A program made the translations under genes and the position numbers. Below, piece by piece: positions 1 through 6,613 of a stretch of DNA of 9,767 nucleotides. This DNA is from Candidatus Latescibacterota bacterium (lineage in GTDB: Bacteria; Latescibacterota; 4484-107; B68-G9). Position 1 is the first letter of the stretch. Each line of letters opens with the position of its first letter. The notes under the pieces were generated by a model that saw nothing but the letters and a program-made list of their open reading frames with translations, did not search any database and was not told the DNA's origin. The DNA lies in NCBI GenBank assembly GCA_012962735.1, contig DTXA01000089.1:1-9767 (forward strand). Reading direction: 5' to 3'.

Positions 1-1070
1 CCCTTGTGCGGCTCCTTGCCGAAGAACTCCCGCACTATCTCCTGGACCTTGGGCATACGGGTCTGTCCGCCGACCAGGATGACCTCGTCTATATCGCTCG
101 GGGAAAGTTTTGCGTCCCTGAGGGCCTGCTCGCAGGGCTCGATGGTCCTCTGGATGAGGTCGTCCACCAACTGCTCCAGCTTGGCCCGCGTCAAGGTCAT
201 CTGGAGGTGCTTCGGGCCGCTGGCGTCGGCGGTGATGAAGGGCAGATTGATATCGGTCTGGAGCGTGGAGGACAGCTCTATCTTCGCCTTCTCGGCCGCC
301 TCCTTAAGGCGCTGCAGAGCCATCGGATCCTTCCTGAGGTCTATCCCCGTCTCCTTCAGGAACTCCTCGGCGAGCCAGTTGATTATCCGCTCGTCGAAGT
401 CGTCCCCACCTAAGTGGGTGTCCCCGTTAGTGGAGAGCACCTCGAACACCCCATCCCCTATCTCCAGAATGGAGATGTCGAAGGTCCCTCCGCCCAAGTC
501 GTACACCGCTATTTTTTCGTTCTTCTTCTTGTCCAGCCCGTACGCCAGGGAAGCAGCCGTGGGCTCGTTTATGATCCTGAGGACATTCAGGCCCGCTATC
601 TTTCCGGCGTCCTTGGTGGCCTGGCGCTGGCTGTCGTTGAAATAGGCCGGGACGGTGATGACGACATCCGTGACCTTCTCCCCCAAGTAGTCCTCGGCCG
701 TCTGCCTCATCTTTTGCAGGATCATGGCCGAGATCTCAGGGGGGGAGTATACCTTGCCGTCCACCTCAACCCTGGCCGTATCGTTGGGGCCTCGCACCAC
801 CTTAAACGGCACCCGCTGGATCTCGTCCGGGACCTCATCGTATCTCCGACCCATAAACCGCTTGATGGAGTATATCGTGCGCTCCGCGTTGGTGATGGCT
901 TGGCGCTTGGCAGGTCCTCCCACCAGCCTCTCCCCGTCCTTGGTGAAGGCCACCACCGAGGGAGTGGTCCGGCTCCCCTCGGAGTTGGGGATCACCATCG
1001 GGTTCCCACCCTCCATAACTGCCACGCAGGAGTTGGTCGTGCCCAGGTCAATTCCTATAACCTTTCCCAT
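1..1070 (-). CDS. dnaK: Chaperone DnaK (Hsp70), N-terminal part, cut by window edge
   Basis: This is the cytoplasmic Hsp70 chaperone, which binds and releases unfolded polypeptides under ATP control together with DnaJ and a nucleotide-exchange factor. The window holds 356 complete codons of the roughly 600-640 expected. They cover almost all of the actin-like ATPase domain; the linker and substrate-binding domain lie beyond base 1. Visible Hsp70 signatures are phosphate loop 1 (IDLGTTNS, residues 7-14), NEPTAA (168-173), DLGGGTFD (191-198) and ILVGGQTRMP (331-340). The start is taken as the ATG at 1070 (protein MGKVIGIDLG), because AAAGGAG ends 9 bases before it. The in-frame ATG 9 bases further upstream touches that ribosome-binding site and would leave no spacing. 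The gene lies 149 bases after dksA, a gap that carries a probable promoter. The family assignment is certain; the missing C-terminus is only the window boundary. Confidence 0.98.
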   Translation of the reverse strand, partial: MGKVIGIDLGTTNSCVAVMEGGNPMVIPNSEGSRTTPSVVAFTKDGERLVGGPAKRQAITNAERTIYSIKRFMGRRYDEVPDEIQRVPFKVVRGPNDTARVEVDGKVYSPPEISAMILQKMRQTAEDYLGEKVTDVVITVPAYFNDSQRQATKDAGKIAGLNVLRIINEPTAASLAYGLDKKKNEKIAVYDLGGGTFDISILEIGDGVFEVLSTNGDTHLGGDDFDERIINWLAEEFLKETGIDLRKDPMALQRLKEAAEKAKIELSSTLQTDINLPFITADASGPKHLQMTLTRAKLEQLVDDLIQRTIEPCEQALRDAKLSPSDIDEVILVGGQTRMPKVQEIVREFFGKEPHK

Positions 1071-1079
1071 AGGTTTCAT

Positions 1080-1086
1080 CTCCTTT
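1080..1086 (-). promoter_or_regulatory. dnaK ribosome-binding site that decides the start
   Basis: AAAGGAG on the minus strand is followed directly by ATG (1079-1077) and, 9 bases after its end, by a second in-frame ATG (1070-1068). Only the second has usable Shine-Dalgarno spacing. It also gives the canonical DnaK N-terminus without the extra Met-Lys-Pro. Confidence 0.7.
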
Positions 1087-1114
1087 CCTTCGGGTTTATC
1101 CTACGGAATGGGAA

Positions 1115-1151
1115 AAGCAAGATCCATACCATATTTGATCGAAACCCAAAA
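1115..1151 (-). promoter_or_regulatory. Probable dnaK promoter / control element, shared with dnaJ
   Basis: On the minus strand the order is TTTTGG (1151-1146), 11 bases, ATATGGTATG (1134-1125), 6 bases, GCTT (1118-1115). TGGTATGGA resembles an extended -10 (TGn followed by TATnnn), with TTTTGG 17 bases before TATGGA as a poor -35. The same blocks recur upstream of dnaJ (4213-4247). The block's GTATG ends 54 bases before the dnaK start, against 57 for dnaJ. That the shared sequence exists is seen directly; that it is a promoter or a stress-response operator is inference. The hexamers are weak matches to the sigma-70 consensus and do not match the E. coli sigma-32 consensus. Confidence 0.45.
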
Positions 1152-1171
1152 CTTCCGAGGGGACAGAGCCA

Positions 1172-1185
1172 TTATGACAACATAA
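1172..1185. repeat. Short inverted repeat in the dksA-dnaK gap
   Basis: TTATG, ACAA, CATAA forms a perfect 5-base inverted repeat with a 4-base centre, roughly 100 bases before the dnaK start. It is too AT-rich and lacks a following T-run, so it is not a convincing terminator. It could be a small operator or chance. The 149-base gap also carries an 8-base direct repeat (CCGAGGGG on the plus strand at 1155-1162 and 1206-1213), with no known meaning. Confidence 0.25.
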
Positions 1186-1219
1186 AGCCGTTGTGGCAGC
1201 ATCCACCGAGGGGGTCCGG

Positions 1220-1663
1220 CTAAATCTCTTCTTCGTCCTCCTCTTCGGCGGGCTCTATCACATCGTCTTCCGTCCACTTCCGGAGGGGGGAGGAGATCAA
1301 AGCCTGGCTGGCTCGACTCTGGCGCTCCAGGTTTTGCTGGCAGGAGAGGCACAGCGAGGCCGTGGGTATGGCCTCCAGCCTCTCCTCCGATATCTCCCCC
1401 CCACACCGCACACAGATGCCGTAAGTCCCCTCCTTAATTCTCTCCAGTGCCTGGTTCACCGCCTCTAAGCCTTCGGTATGCCTATCTATAAAACTGCTCA
1501 GGAGCTCTCGCCCCTCACTGGAAAAGGCTTTGTCGATCTCCTCGATCAAGGTCTCCTCGGAAGTCTCCTTCAGGTCCTCTTGGACGTTGTCGAGGCCCCG
1601 AAGGATCCTCTCCCGCTCCCTAAGCACCAGCTTTGTGAAATACTTCAGCTTCTCTTGGTCCAT
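1220..1663 (-). CDS. DksA/TraR-family zinc-finger regulator
   Basis: This is a 147-residue protein of the DksA/TraR family. Members bind in the secondary channel of RNA polymerase and adjust transcription, classically together with ppGpp, during stress. The N-terminal part (about 1-80) is charged and helical, as expected for the coiled-coil finger. A four-cysteine zinc site follows, CVRC (C84, C87) and CLSC (C105, C108), within the family-typical segment YGICVRCGGEI. At the expected finger tip the DksA motif DxxDxA appears as E41-x-x-D44-x-A46, with Glu for the first Asp. The C-terminus ends in a strongly acidic tail (about 137-146). The start is the ATG at 1663, because GGGAGG sits 8 bases before it; the upstream in-frame GTG lies inside that ribosome-binding site. 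It begins 21 bases after htrA, so it is probably co-transcribed. DksA proper versus a general TraR/DksA paralogue cannot be settled, so no symbol is given. Confidence 0.88.
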   Translation of the reverse strand: MDQEKLKYFTKLVLRERERILRGLDNVQEDLKETSEETLIEEIDKAFSSEGRELLSSFIDRHTEGLEAVNQALERIKEGTYGICVRCGGEISEERLEAIPTASLCLSCQQNLERQSRASQALISSPLRKWTEDDVIEPAEEEDEEEI

Positions 1664-1671
1664 TGCCGCCA

Positions 1672-1677
1672 CCTCCC
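1672..1677 (-). promoter_or_regulatory. dksA-like gene ribosome-binding site
   Basis: GGGAGG on the minus strand ends 8 bases before the ATG at 1663. A GTG overlapping its last base is also in frame and would add three residues (Met-Ala-Ala), but it cannot be served by this site. The ATG is therefore preferred. Confidence 0.65.
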
Positions 1678-1684
1678 GAGGATG

Positions 1685-3130
1685 TCACTTTTCCTCCTGA
1701 GGGACCCTAAGGGCCACGTAGAACGTGTGCTCTCCCCGCCGGATCAGGAAGAGCACCGCCTGCCCAGGCTTGATATTCTTTAGGGCCGCCTCGTACTCCC
1801 GGACCGAGCGCACCTTCTTCCCCCCTACCTCCTGTATCAGATCTCCCCTCCTTATGCCCTTTTCGTCGGCTGGGCTACCCGGCTCCACCGAGGTTACCAC
1901 TACCCCTTCCTCTCCTTCGTACCCCAGTCGTTCGGCCAAGTCCTTGGTAAGGGCCTGTGCTTCTATGCCCAACTTCTTGAAAGTCTCAGGCTTACCTTCT
2001 ACCAAATCCTCCCTCGGAGGCCTCTCACCGAGCTTGACCCTGACTTTATGTCGCCTCCCATCTCGCCATATCGTGAGCTCTACCCTTGTGTCGGGCTCAT
2101 ACTTCGCTATGGTCCTCTGGAGGTGGGCTGCGTCCTCGACCTCCTTGCCGTCCACTTTGAGGATCACGTCCCCCTTCCTCAGCTTCCCCTCAGACGGTCC
2201 GCCCTCTATGACCTCTGTCACGATGGCCCCCTTTTTCTCCTTCAGCCCCAACGCGTCGGCCATATCCCGGTCCACATCGCCTATCCTCACCCCCAGAAAC
2301 CCCCTCACCACCCTTCCGGTCTGTACTATCTCCTCGAGCACATCCTTAGCCATGTTGGAAGGTATGGCGAAGCAAATACCCATGTATCCGCCTACGGTGG
2401 GTTTGGTCTGTATGGCCGTGTTGATCCCCACGATCTCGCCCCTTATGTTCACTAAGGGCCCTCCGCTGTTGCCGGGGTTTATGGCGGCATCCGTCTGGAT
2501 GAAGTTCTGGTAGGTAGGCCCTTCGGGCAGCCGAAGCCCGCTGCGCCCTTTGGCGCTCACTATGCCCATAGTTAAAGTGTGATACTCGCGGAAGGGGTTG
2601 CCGACCGCAAGTACGATCTCCCCAACTCTCAACTTGTCCGAGTCCCCGAAGGGCAGGCCTTCCACATCCTGGGTCTTCATCTCCAAGACCGCAAGGTCGG
2701 TCTCGGCGTCTCTTCCCCTCACTTTCGCCTTCTCCTCCCTCCCGTCGTAGAACACGACTGTTATCTTGTCCGCCCCTCTGACCACATGGTTGTTAGTCAG
2801 TATGTACTTCTTCCCATCTCCCCCTTCCACGATCACGCCGGAGCCTAAACCCCTCCGGACTCCCGGAGGAGGCTTGGGAAATTCAAAGAACTTCTTCCAG
2901 AACTCCCCAAAGGGCCATTCTTCAAAGGGGGATGGGATTTCCACCCTCTTCATCTTCCCCATAGTCTCTATGACGACGACGGATGGTATAACCCTCTTTG
3001 CAACAGCCGCGAAGGCTTTGTTGAGGGCCTCCACCTGGGCTATGGCCTTCTCCTCTTCTTTGGTGAACGCCCGAGCGTCTGCGCTCCACAGTATGCCCAC
3101 AATGCCTAAGAGGATGAAAAATTTGCGCAT
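1685..3130 (-). CDS. Periplasmic serine protease of the HtrA/DegP (Do) family
   Basis: This is a 481-residue trypsin-like protease of family S1C that degrades or holds misfolded envelope proteins. A signal peptide is visible: MRK, a hydrophobic stretch at about 4-15, and probable cleavage after Ala-Asp-Ala-Arg-Ala near residue 21. The protease domain follows with the complete triad: H115 (TNNHVV), D145 (ETDLAVLE) and S222 (NPGNSGGPL). Two PDZ domains follow, at about 276-367 (starts GFLGVRIGDV) and about 385-477 (GVVVTSVEPGSPADEKGIRRGD). The length and two-PDZ layout match DegP/DegQ-type proteins. A proline- and aromatic-rich insert (about 64-90) lies where HtrA proteins carry the variable LA loop. 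The start is the ATG at 3130, with a near-perfect AAGGAGGTG 4 bases upstream. That site overlaps the dnaJ stop codon, and the gap between the genes is only 12 bases, so the protease is probably made from the chaperone transcript. DegP, DegQ and MucD cannot be told apart here. Confidence 0.96.
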   Translation of the reverse strand: MRKFFILLGIVGILWSADARAFTKEEEKAIAQVEALNKAFAAVAKRVIPSVVVIETMGKMKRVEIPSPFEEWPFGEFWKKFFEFPKPPPGVRRGLGSGVIVEGGDGKKYILTNNHVVRGADKITVVFYDGREEKAKVRGRDAETDLAVLEMKTQDVEGLPFGDSDKLRVGEIVLAVGNPFREYHTLTMGIVSAKGRSGLRLPEGPTYQNFIQTDAAINPGNSGGPLVNIRGEIVGINTAIQTKPTVGGYMGICFAIPSNMAKDVLEEIVQTGRVVRGFLGVRIGDVDRDMADALGLKEKKGAIVTEVIEGGPSEGKLRKGDVILKVDGKEVEDAAHLQRTIAKYEPDTRVELTIWRDGRRHKVRVKLGERPPREDLVEGKPETFKKLGIEAQALTKDLAERLGYEGEEGVVVTSVEPGSPADEKGIRRGDLIQEVGGKKVRSVREYEAALKNIKPGQAVLFLIRRGEHTFYVALRVPQEEK

Positions 3131-3142
3131 ATCACACCTCCT

Positions 3143-4165
3143 TTAAGTTAGCTTTACCTTCACATATAGATCTCCCCTCCCGGGGACGCCGAGACCTCTA
3201 AGGCGGAAGGTCTGGCCGTCCCGGGTGCCCGGTGGGACCCGGAGTTCCACCCTCCGTCCGTCCACCGCCCGGACCCGGACCTTAGCCCCCCTCTCGGCCT
3301 TCTTCCGGGCTATCGGCACCTCGCAGTGGAGGTCGTCCCCATACCTGTTGAAGAACCTATGGGGCCGCACCCGCACAGTGAGGATCAGGTCACCCGGAGG
3401 CCCGCCAGCCACGCCGGGGCCTCCCTGGCCCCTGAGGCGGACCTGTCCCCCATCCTGGATTCCCGCTGGGAGCTTTACGGTGTACTTCCGCACGACCGAG
3501 GCCTGTCCAGTGCCACGGCATCCCTCGCAGGGCTGGGAGATAAGTTTCCCACGGCCGTAACAGGTAGGGCAAGGTCGGCTCATAGCAAATCCCCCCTGCA
3601 CAAACGAAATCGTGCCCATGCCGTGACAGGTCGGACAGGTCTCCATATGGCTCCCAGGCTGAGCTCCAGTGCCCCCACAGGCGAGACAGGGCCCCTCCTT
3701 GGGTACTGAGATGGTCACACTCCCCCCCAACACCGCGGTCTCAAAGGGCACCTCCACCTCGGCGTAGACGTCCTCCCCCCGGCCGGGCCCATACCCTCCC
3801 GGCCGCTTCCACCTGCCGAAATCGAGTAGCTCCCCCAAAAGGTCGCTCAGCCATCCAAATCCCCCGATATCGAACGAGAACCCCCCACGGTGGGCGCCCT
3901 GGGCCCTGCGGAACAGGTCATCTATGTTGAAACTTCCCGGCCCGGCCTCCCCGAACTTGCGCACCTGGTCGTACTGCCGGCGCTTCTCCGGGTCCGAAAG
4001 GACCTCGTACGCCTCCCCTATCTCCTTGAACTTTTCCTCTGCGGCCCTGTCCCCAGGGTTGGCGTCGGGGTGGTACTGTCTGGCGAGCCTCCGATAGGCC
4101 CTTTTTATCTCCTCCTGGGAAGCTTCCTCCGGGACACCCAAGATCTTGTAATAGTCCTTCCGCAC
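3143..4165 (-). CDS. dnaJ: Chaperone DnaJ (Hsp40, class A), short C-terminus
   Basis: This is the co-chaperone that delivers substrates to DnaK and stimulates its ATPase. In order it shows a J domain (about 4-68) with the essential HPD at 32-34, and a Gly/Phe-rich linker (about 71-130). The zinc-binding domain has all four CxxCxGxG repeats (C160/C163, C177/C180, C199/C202, C213/C216). Two C-terminal beta-domains end with GRGDLYVKVKLT. At 340 residues it stops where usual DnaJ proteins of about 370-380 residues continue into a C-terminal dimerisation segment, so that segment is missing. The start is a GTG at 4165 with AGGGGGG ending 9 bases upstream; no in-frame ATG lies nearby. It heads the probable dnaJ-htrA-dksA transcript, 99 bases after the glycosyltransferase gene. 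That gap holds a hairpin, an inverted repeat and an element shared with the dnaK upstream region. Confidence 0.97.
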   Translation of the reverse strand: MRKDYYKILGVPEEASQEEIKRAYRRLARQYHPDANPGDRAAEEKFKEIGEAYEVLSDPEKRRQYDQVRKFGEAGPGSFNIDDLFRRAQGAHRGGFSFDIGGFGWLSDLLGELLDFGRWKRPGGYGPGRGEDVYAEVEVPFETAVLGGSVTISVPKEGPCLACGGTGAQPGSHMETCPTCHGMGTISFVQGGFAMSRPCPTCYGRGKLISQPCEGCRGTGQASVVRKYTVKLPAGIQDGGQVRLRGQGGPGVAGGPPGDLILTVRVRPHRFFNRYGDDLHCEVPIARKKAERGAKVRVRAVDGRRVELRVPPGTRDGQTFRLRGLGVPGRGDLYVKVKLT

Positions 4166-4212
4166 GTGCGAACGCCCCCCTGGCCATCCGGAGATTCTGC
4201 CGGCGTTATCTT

Positions 4213-4247
4213 AAGCACAAAGCATACCACATCACTGTATGCCAAAA
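4213..4247 (-). promoter_or_regulatory. Probable dnaJ promoter / control element, shared with dnaK
   Basis: On the minus strand the order is TTTTGG (4247-4242), 9 bases, ATGTGGTATG (4232-4223), 6 bases, GCTT (4216-4213). TGGTATGCT resembles an extended -10. The same blocks occur before dnaK with the same 6-base inner spacing and 11 instead of 9 bases in the outer spacing. It lies 57 bases before the dnaJ GTG. The similarity is seen directly; the promoter role is inferred. The 15-base spacing from TTTTGG to TATGCT is short for a normal -35/-10 pair, so the blocks may instead be a regulator site. Confidence 0.45.
4222..4242. repeat. Inverted repeat with 9-base spacer upstream of dnaJ
   Basis: GCATAC, 9 bases, GTATGC is a perfect 6-base inverted repeat with centre-to-centre spacing of 15 bases, 58 bases before the dnaJ start. 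One arm lies inside the putative extended -10. The 9-base spacer equals that of CIRCE, the HrcA operator, but the arm sequence is unrelated to CIRCE (TTAGCACTC). A dimeric repressor site is possible. Confidence 0.35.
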
Positions 4248-4248
4248 T

Positions 4249-4262
4249 GTCCGACTCCGGAC
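4249..4262 (-). terminator. Small hairpin after the glycosyltransferase stop, possible terminator
   Basis: On the minus strand GTCCG, GAGT, CGGAC forms a perfect 5-base-pair GC-rich stem with a 4-base loop. It begins 2 bases after the stop codon of the upstream gene and is followed by ATTTTGG. The T-run of four is short for an intrinsic terminator, so it may only partly end transcription or may be chance. It overlaps the upstream edge of the dnaJ promoter-like element, which fits a boundary between two transcription units. Confidence 0.3.
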
Positions 4263-4264
4263 CC

Positions 4265-6592
4265 TCAGACTATGGCACCCACCTCTCGGGATATGTCCTC
4301 CTCCTTAGCGATCTCGTGCATCCTGAGCAACACCATAAGCCACGAGAGCGTGGACTCAGCCCCCTGGTTCTGGTTCGTCCCGGCAGAACGTAACCCATCC
4401 CTACATCCACCTGTGCGGAAGTCGTAGAGCGCCTCGTGCAGGTCGTTCCTCCCTAAGAACCAGTCGAAGCACCGCGCTATCTCGCCCAGCCACCTCCGTT
4501 CCCCTGTGGCTAAGTACGCCTCATAACACGCATCGGCCAGCCCTGCAAGTTCTATAGGCTGTTGGTCGAAGCGGGCTCTCTCCCCGCCCCTGGGGAACCA
4601 CCCCCGGTTGCCTATCACGGATATATGTCCACCCTCCACGATCTGCACCTCTAAAAGCCATTTAAGGGAGTGCAGGCCCTGCCCCAACATATCCTCCCTC
4701 TCGAAGGTTCTCCCCACCCCGATGAGGGCCTGGGGTAGGCGGGCGTTCGCATACGTGGCCACGTCTTCGCACCAGGGCCAGCCCGCCGAGGCGTTCCGCT
4801 GGAATATGTCTAAGAGCTTCTCCGCCAGTTCAATACAGGTCTCCCGCACATCCCTGTCTCCGCCGAACCGCTTTAGATATGCCAATGTCCCGAGGATGGA
4901 GTACGCCCATCCTCTCGGGTATCTGAACCCCTCGCAGGCAGGAAGCGCTCGGTTGAAAAGGTTGGTGGCGAACCCCAGAATCGCCTCGTCGGGAGGATTG
5001 GCCACAACCGAGCCTAAGGCCCAAATTCCCCTGCCGTGGCAGTCCTCGGAGCTTTCCTCTTCCGCCCACCTCCGGTCGAAGGAGAGGAAGTTGCGCATCC
5101 GACCTGTCCCTTCGTCTAAAGCATAGTGTAAAAAGGAGAGGTATATCTTCAGAAGAGGTATGATCCCTTCCTCCTTGAACAGTTGCCAGTGCGCAACGGC
5201 CACTATGGCCGCCCTGGCGTTGTCGTCCGTGGTGTATCCGTGATATTTGTCGGGGACCGAAAAGATGGCGTGTTGCAGGATGCCGGTGTCGTCGGTCAGA
5301 GTCCTCAGATGTCGCAGGTCCACCTCCAAAAGCGAAGGCCGCCGCGCCATCCTCCTGCGGGCCCTCAGCCTTAAGGTCCCGTACTCCTCGAAGGCCCTCC
5401 GGAAGACCTCGATGTACAAGCTCGCCACCTCCCGCCAGACCATCTTTCTTCCGAACTGGTATGCCTGCTTGCGCAACTGCAGCCGCTCCTCGTCGTTTTT
5501 CAACAGCCGGATCAACTCTTCCGCTAGCGCATCCGAGTCCTTGAACGGGACCAGACGTCCCCTCCCCTCGTCCAACAACTCCTGCGCATACCAATATGGC
5601 GTGGAGATTATCGCCTTCCCGCACGCTATCGCGTAGGCCAGAGTCCCGGAGACGATCTGTTCCTTATTGAGGTACGGGGTTACGTATACATCCGCCGAGA
5701 CTAAAGCCCGTATCAGTTCCTCGGTGGTCACGAAACGGTTGTAAAAAACCACATGTTCCTCAAGCCCAAGTTCTTCGACTATGCGCTCGAGGGAAAGTCG
5801 GTACGACTCCCCGTACTGCCTGCGTACCTCGGGGTGCGTGGCCCCCAGGACTATATATAGCGCTTCCGGCACATCCCCGACGACCTTCGCCATAGCCTCT
5901 ATGGCCACTTCGATCCCTTTGTCCGGGCTGAGCAGGCCGAAGCTCAACACCACCTTCCGGCCTTCCGCATGGAACTGGTCTTTGTAGTACGCCGGGTCCA
6001 GGAAAGGCACGTTCGGAGCCCCATGGTGGATCGTTACGACTTTCTCCCTCGGAACCCCGTATACCTCCTCTAAGAGTTCCACGGCCTTTTGGGACTGGGC
6101 TACGACTAAAGTGGAATGCCCGCAGATGGCCTGTAACACCTCCCTCTGGCCCGAAAAGGGCTCCTGCAGGACCGTGTGCAGGGTCGTAACCACGGGCTTT
6201 TTGAGGTTGGAAAGAAGGCTTAAGATATATTCCCCTAAGGGATGTTCCCCTTCCCCTTTTGCCCCTCCGAATATGCCGAACTCGTGCTGTAAACTTACCA
6301 CGTCGATATTGGAATAGTTCAGAAAGTCGGCGGCCTTGCGGTAGTCCATCCGCTTCTGGACCTGTATCTCGAACCGCACCTCATCGCCGTACGGATAACC
6401 CTGGGGCACGTTGTTCATGGCCACGATCTGCACCCTGTCCCCCTGGCCTATCACCTCCCCTTGGATCTGAGCTACCATACTGGCCAGATCGTGGGTAAAC
6501 GTCGCTATACCACACTGGCGAGGGGGATAGGTGCCGATGAACGAGATATGTAAAGGCTTTAGAATGGGTCTTTCCATATTCCGGTAATTCAT
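4265..6592 (-). CDS. GT4-type glycosyltransferase fused to an alpha/alpha-toroid-like domain
   Basis: This is a 775-residue two-part protein. Residues about 13-405 are a GT-B glycosyltransferase of the GT4 group: IGTYPPRQCGIATFT (19-33) in the N-terminal Rossmann half, SLQHEFGIFGG (100-110), and the donor-binding half from LSFGLLSPDKGI (217-227) onward. In the usual EX7E site the first Glu is present (E311) but the second position is Ala (A319, in SGTLAYAIACGKA). Residues about 425-765 form a helical domain rich in Trp and acidic residues (GYTTDDNARAA at 452-462, YPRGWAYSILGTLAY at 558-572, GWPWCEDVATYANARLPQA at 604-622, NQNQGAESTLSW at 740-751). It resembles six-hairpin glycosidase-type folds. 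The start ATG at 6592 has GGGGGAG 3 bases upstream. No signal peptide is visible, so it is probably cytoplasmic. The neighbouring GH130 gene suggests mannosyl transfer, but donor and acceptor are unknown. Confidence 0.85.
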   Translation of the reverse strand: MNYRNMERPILKPLHISFIGTYPPRQCGIATFTHDLASMVAQIQGEVIGQGDRVQIVAMNNVPQGYPYGDEVRFEIQVQKRMDYRKAADFLNYSNIDVVSLQHEFGIFGGAKGEGEHPLGEYILSLLSNLKKPVVTTLHTVLQEPFSGQREVLQAICGHSTLVVAQSQKAVELLEEVYGVPREKVVTIHHGAPNVPFLDPAYYKDQFHAEGRKVVLSFGLLSPDKGIEVAIEAMAKVVGDVPEALYIVLGATHPEVRRQYGESYRLSLERIVEELGLEEHVVFYNRFVTTEELIRALVSADVYVTPYLNKEQIVSGTLAYAIACGKAIISTPYWYAQELLDEGRGRLVPFKDSDALAEELIRLLKNDEERLQLRKQAYQFGRKMVWREVASLYIEVFRRAFEEYGTLRLRARRRMARRPSLLEVDLRHLRTLTDDTGILQHAIFSVPDKYHGYTTDDNARAAIVAVAHWQLFKEEGIIPLLKIYLSFLHYALDEGTGRMRNFLSFDRRWAEEESSEDCHGRGIWALGSVVANPPDEAILGFATNLFNRALPACEGFRYPRGWAYSILGTLAYLKRFGGDRDVRETCIELAEKLLDIFQRNASAGWPWCEDVATYANARLPQALIGVGRTFEREDMLGQGLHSLKWLLEVQIVEGGHISVIGNRGWFPRGGERARFDQQPIELAGLADACYEAYLATGERRWLGEIARCFDWFLGRNDLHEALYDFRTGGCRDGLRSAGTNQNQGAESTLSWLMVLLRMHEIAKEEDISREVGAIV

Positions 6593-6613
6593 ATCTCCCC
6601 CTTATTTTCAGAT

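Noticed and set aside
1077..1079. First in-frame ATG of dnaK (adds Met-Lys-Pro)
   Set aside because: It directly abuts AAAGGAG with no spacing; the ATG at 1070 has 9-base spacing and gives the canonical N-terminus.
1080..1219. CIRCE operator (TTAGCACTC-N9-GAGTGCTAA) before dnaK
   Set aside because: No match on either strand in this gap or in the gap before dnaJ.
1172..1219. Intrinsic terminator after the dksA-like gene
   Set aside because: The only inverted repeat is a weak AT-rich 5-base stem with no T-run after it.
414..1223. Long plus-strand open frame (269 codons) opposite dnaK
   Set aside because: It is antisense to a clear DnaK frame and resembles no protein family. It is explained by the GC-rich codon bias of the true gene.
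1725..2513. Long plus-strand open frame (262 codons) opposite htrA
   Set aside because: Ser/Pro-rich low-information translation opposite a fully conserved HtrA frame, so it is a shadow.
4830..5624. Minus-strand frame of 264 codons inside the glycosyltransferase gene
   Set aside because: It overlaps the conserved frame of the fusion protein and reads as Arg/Gly-rich sequence without motifs.
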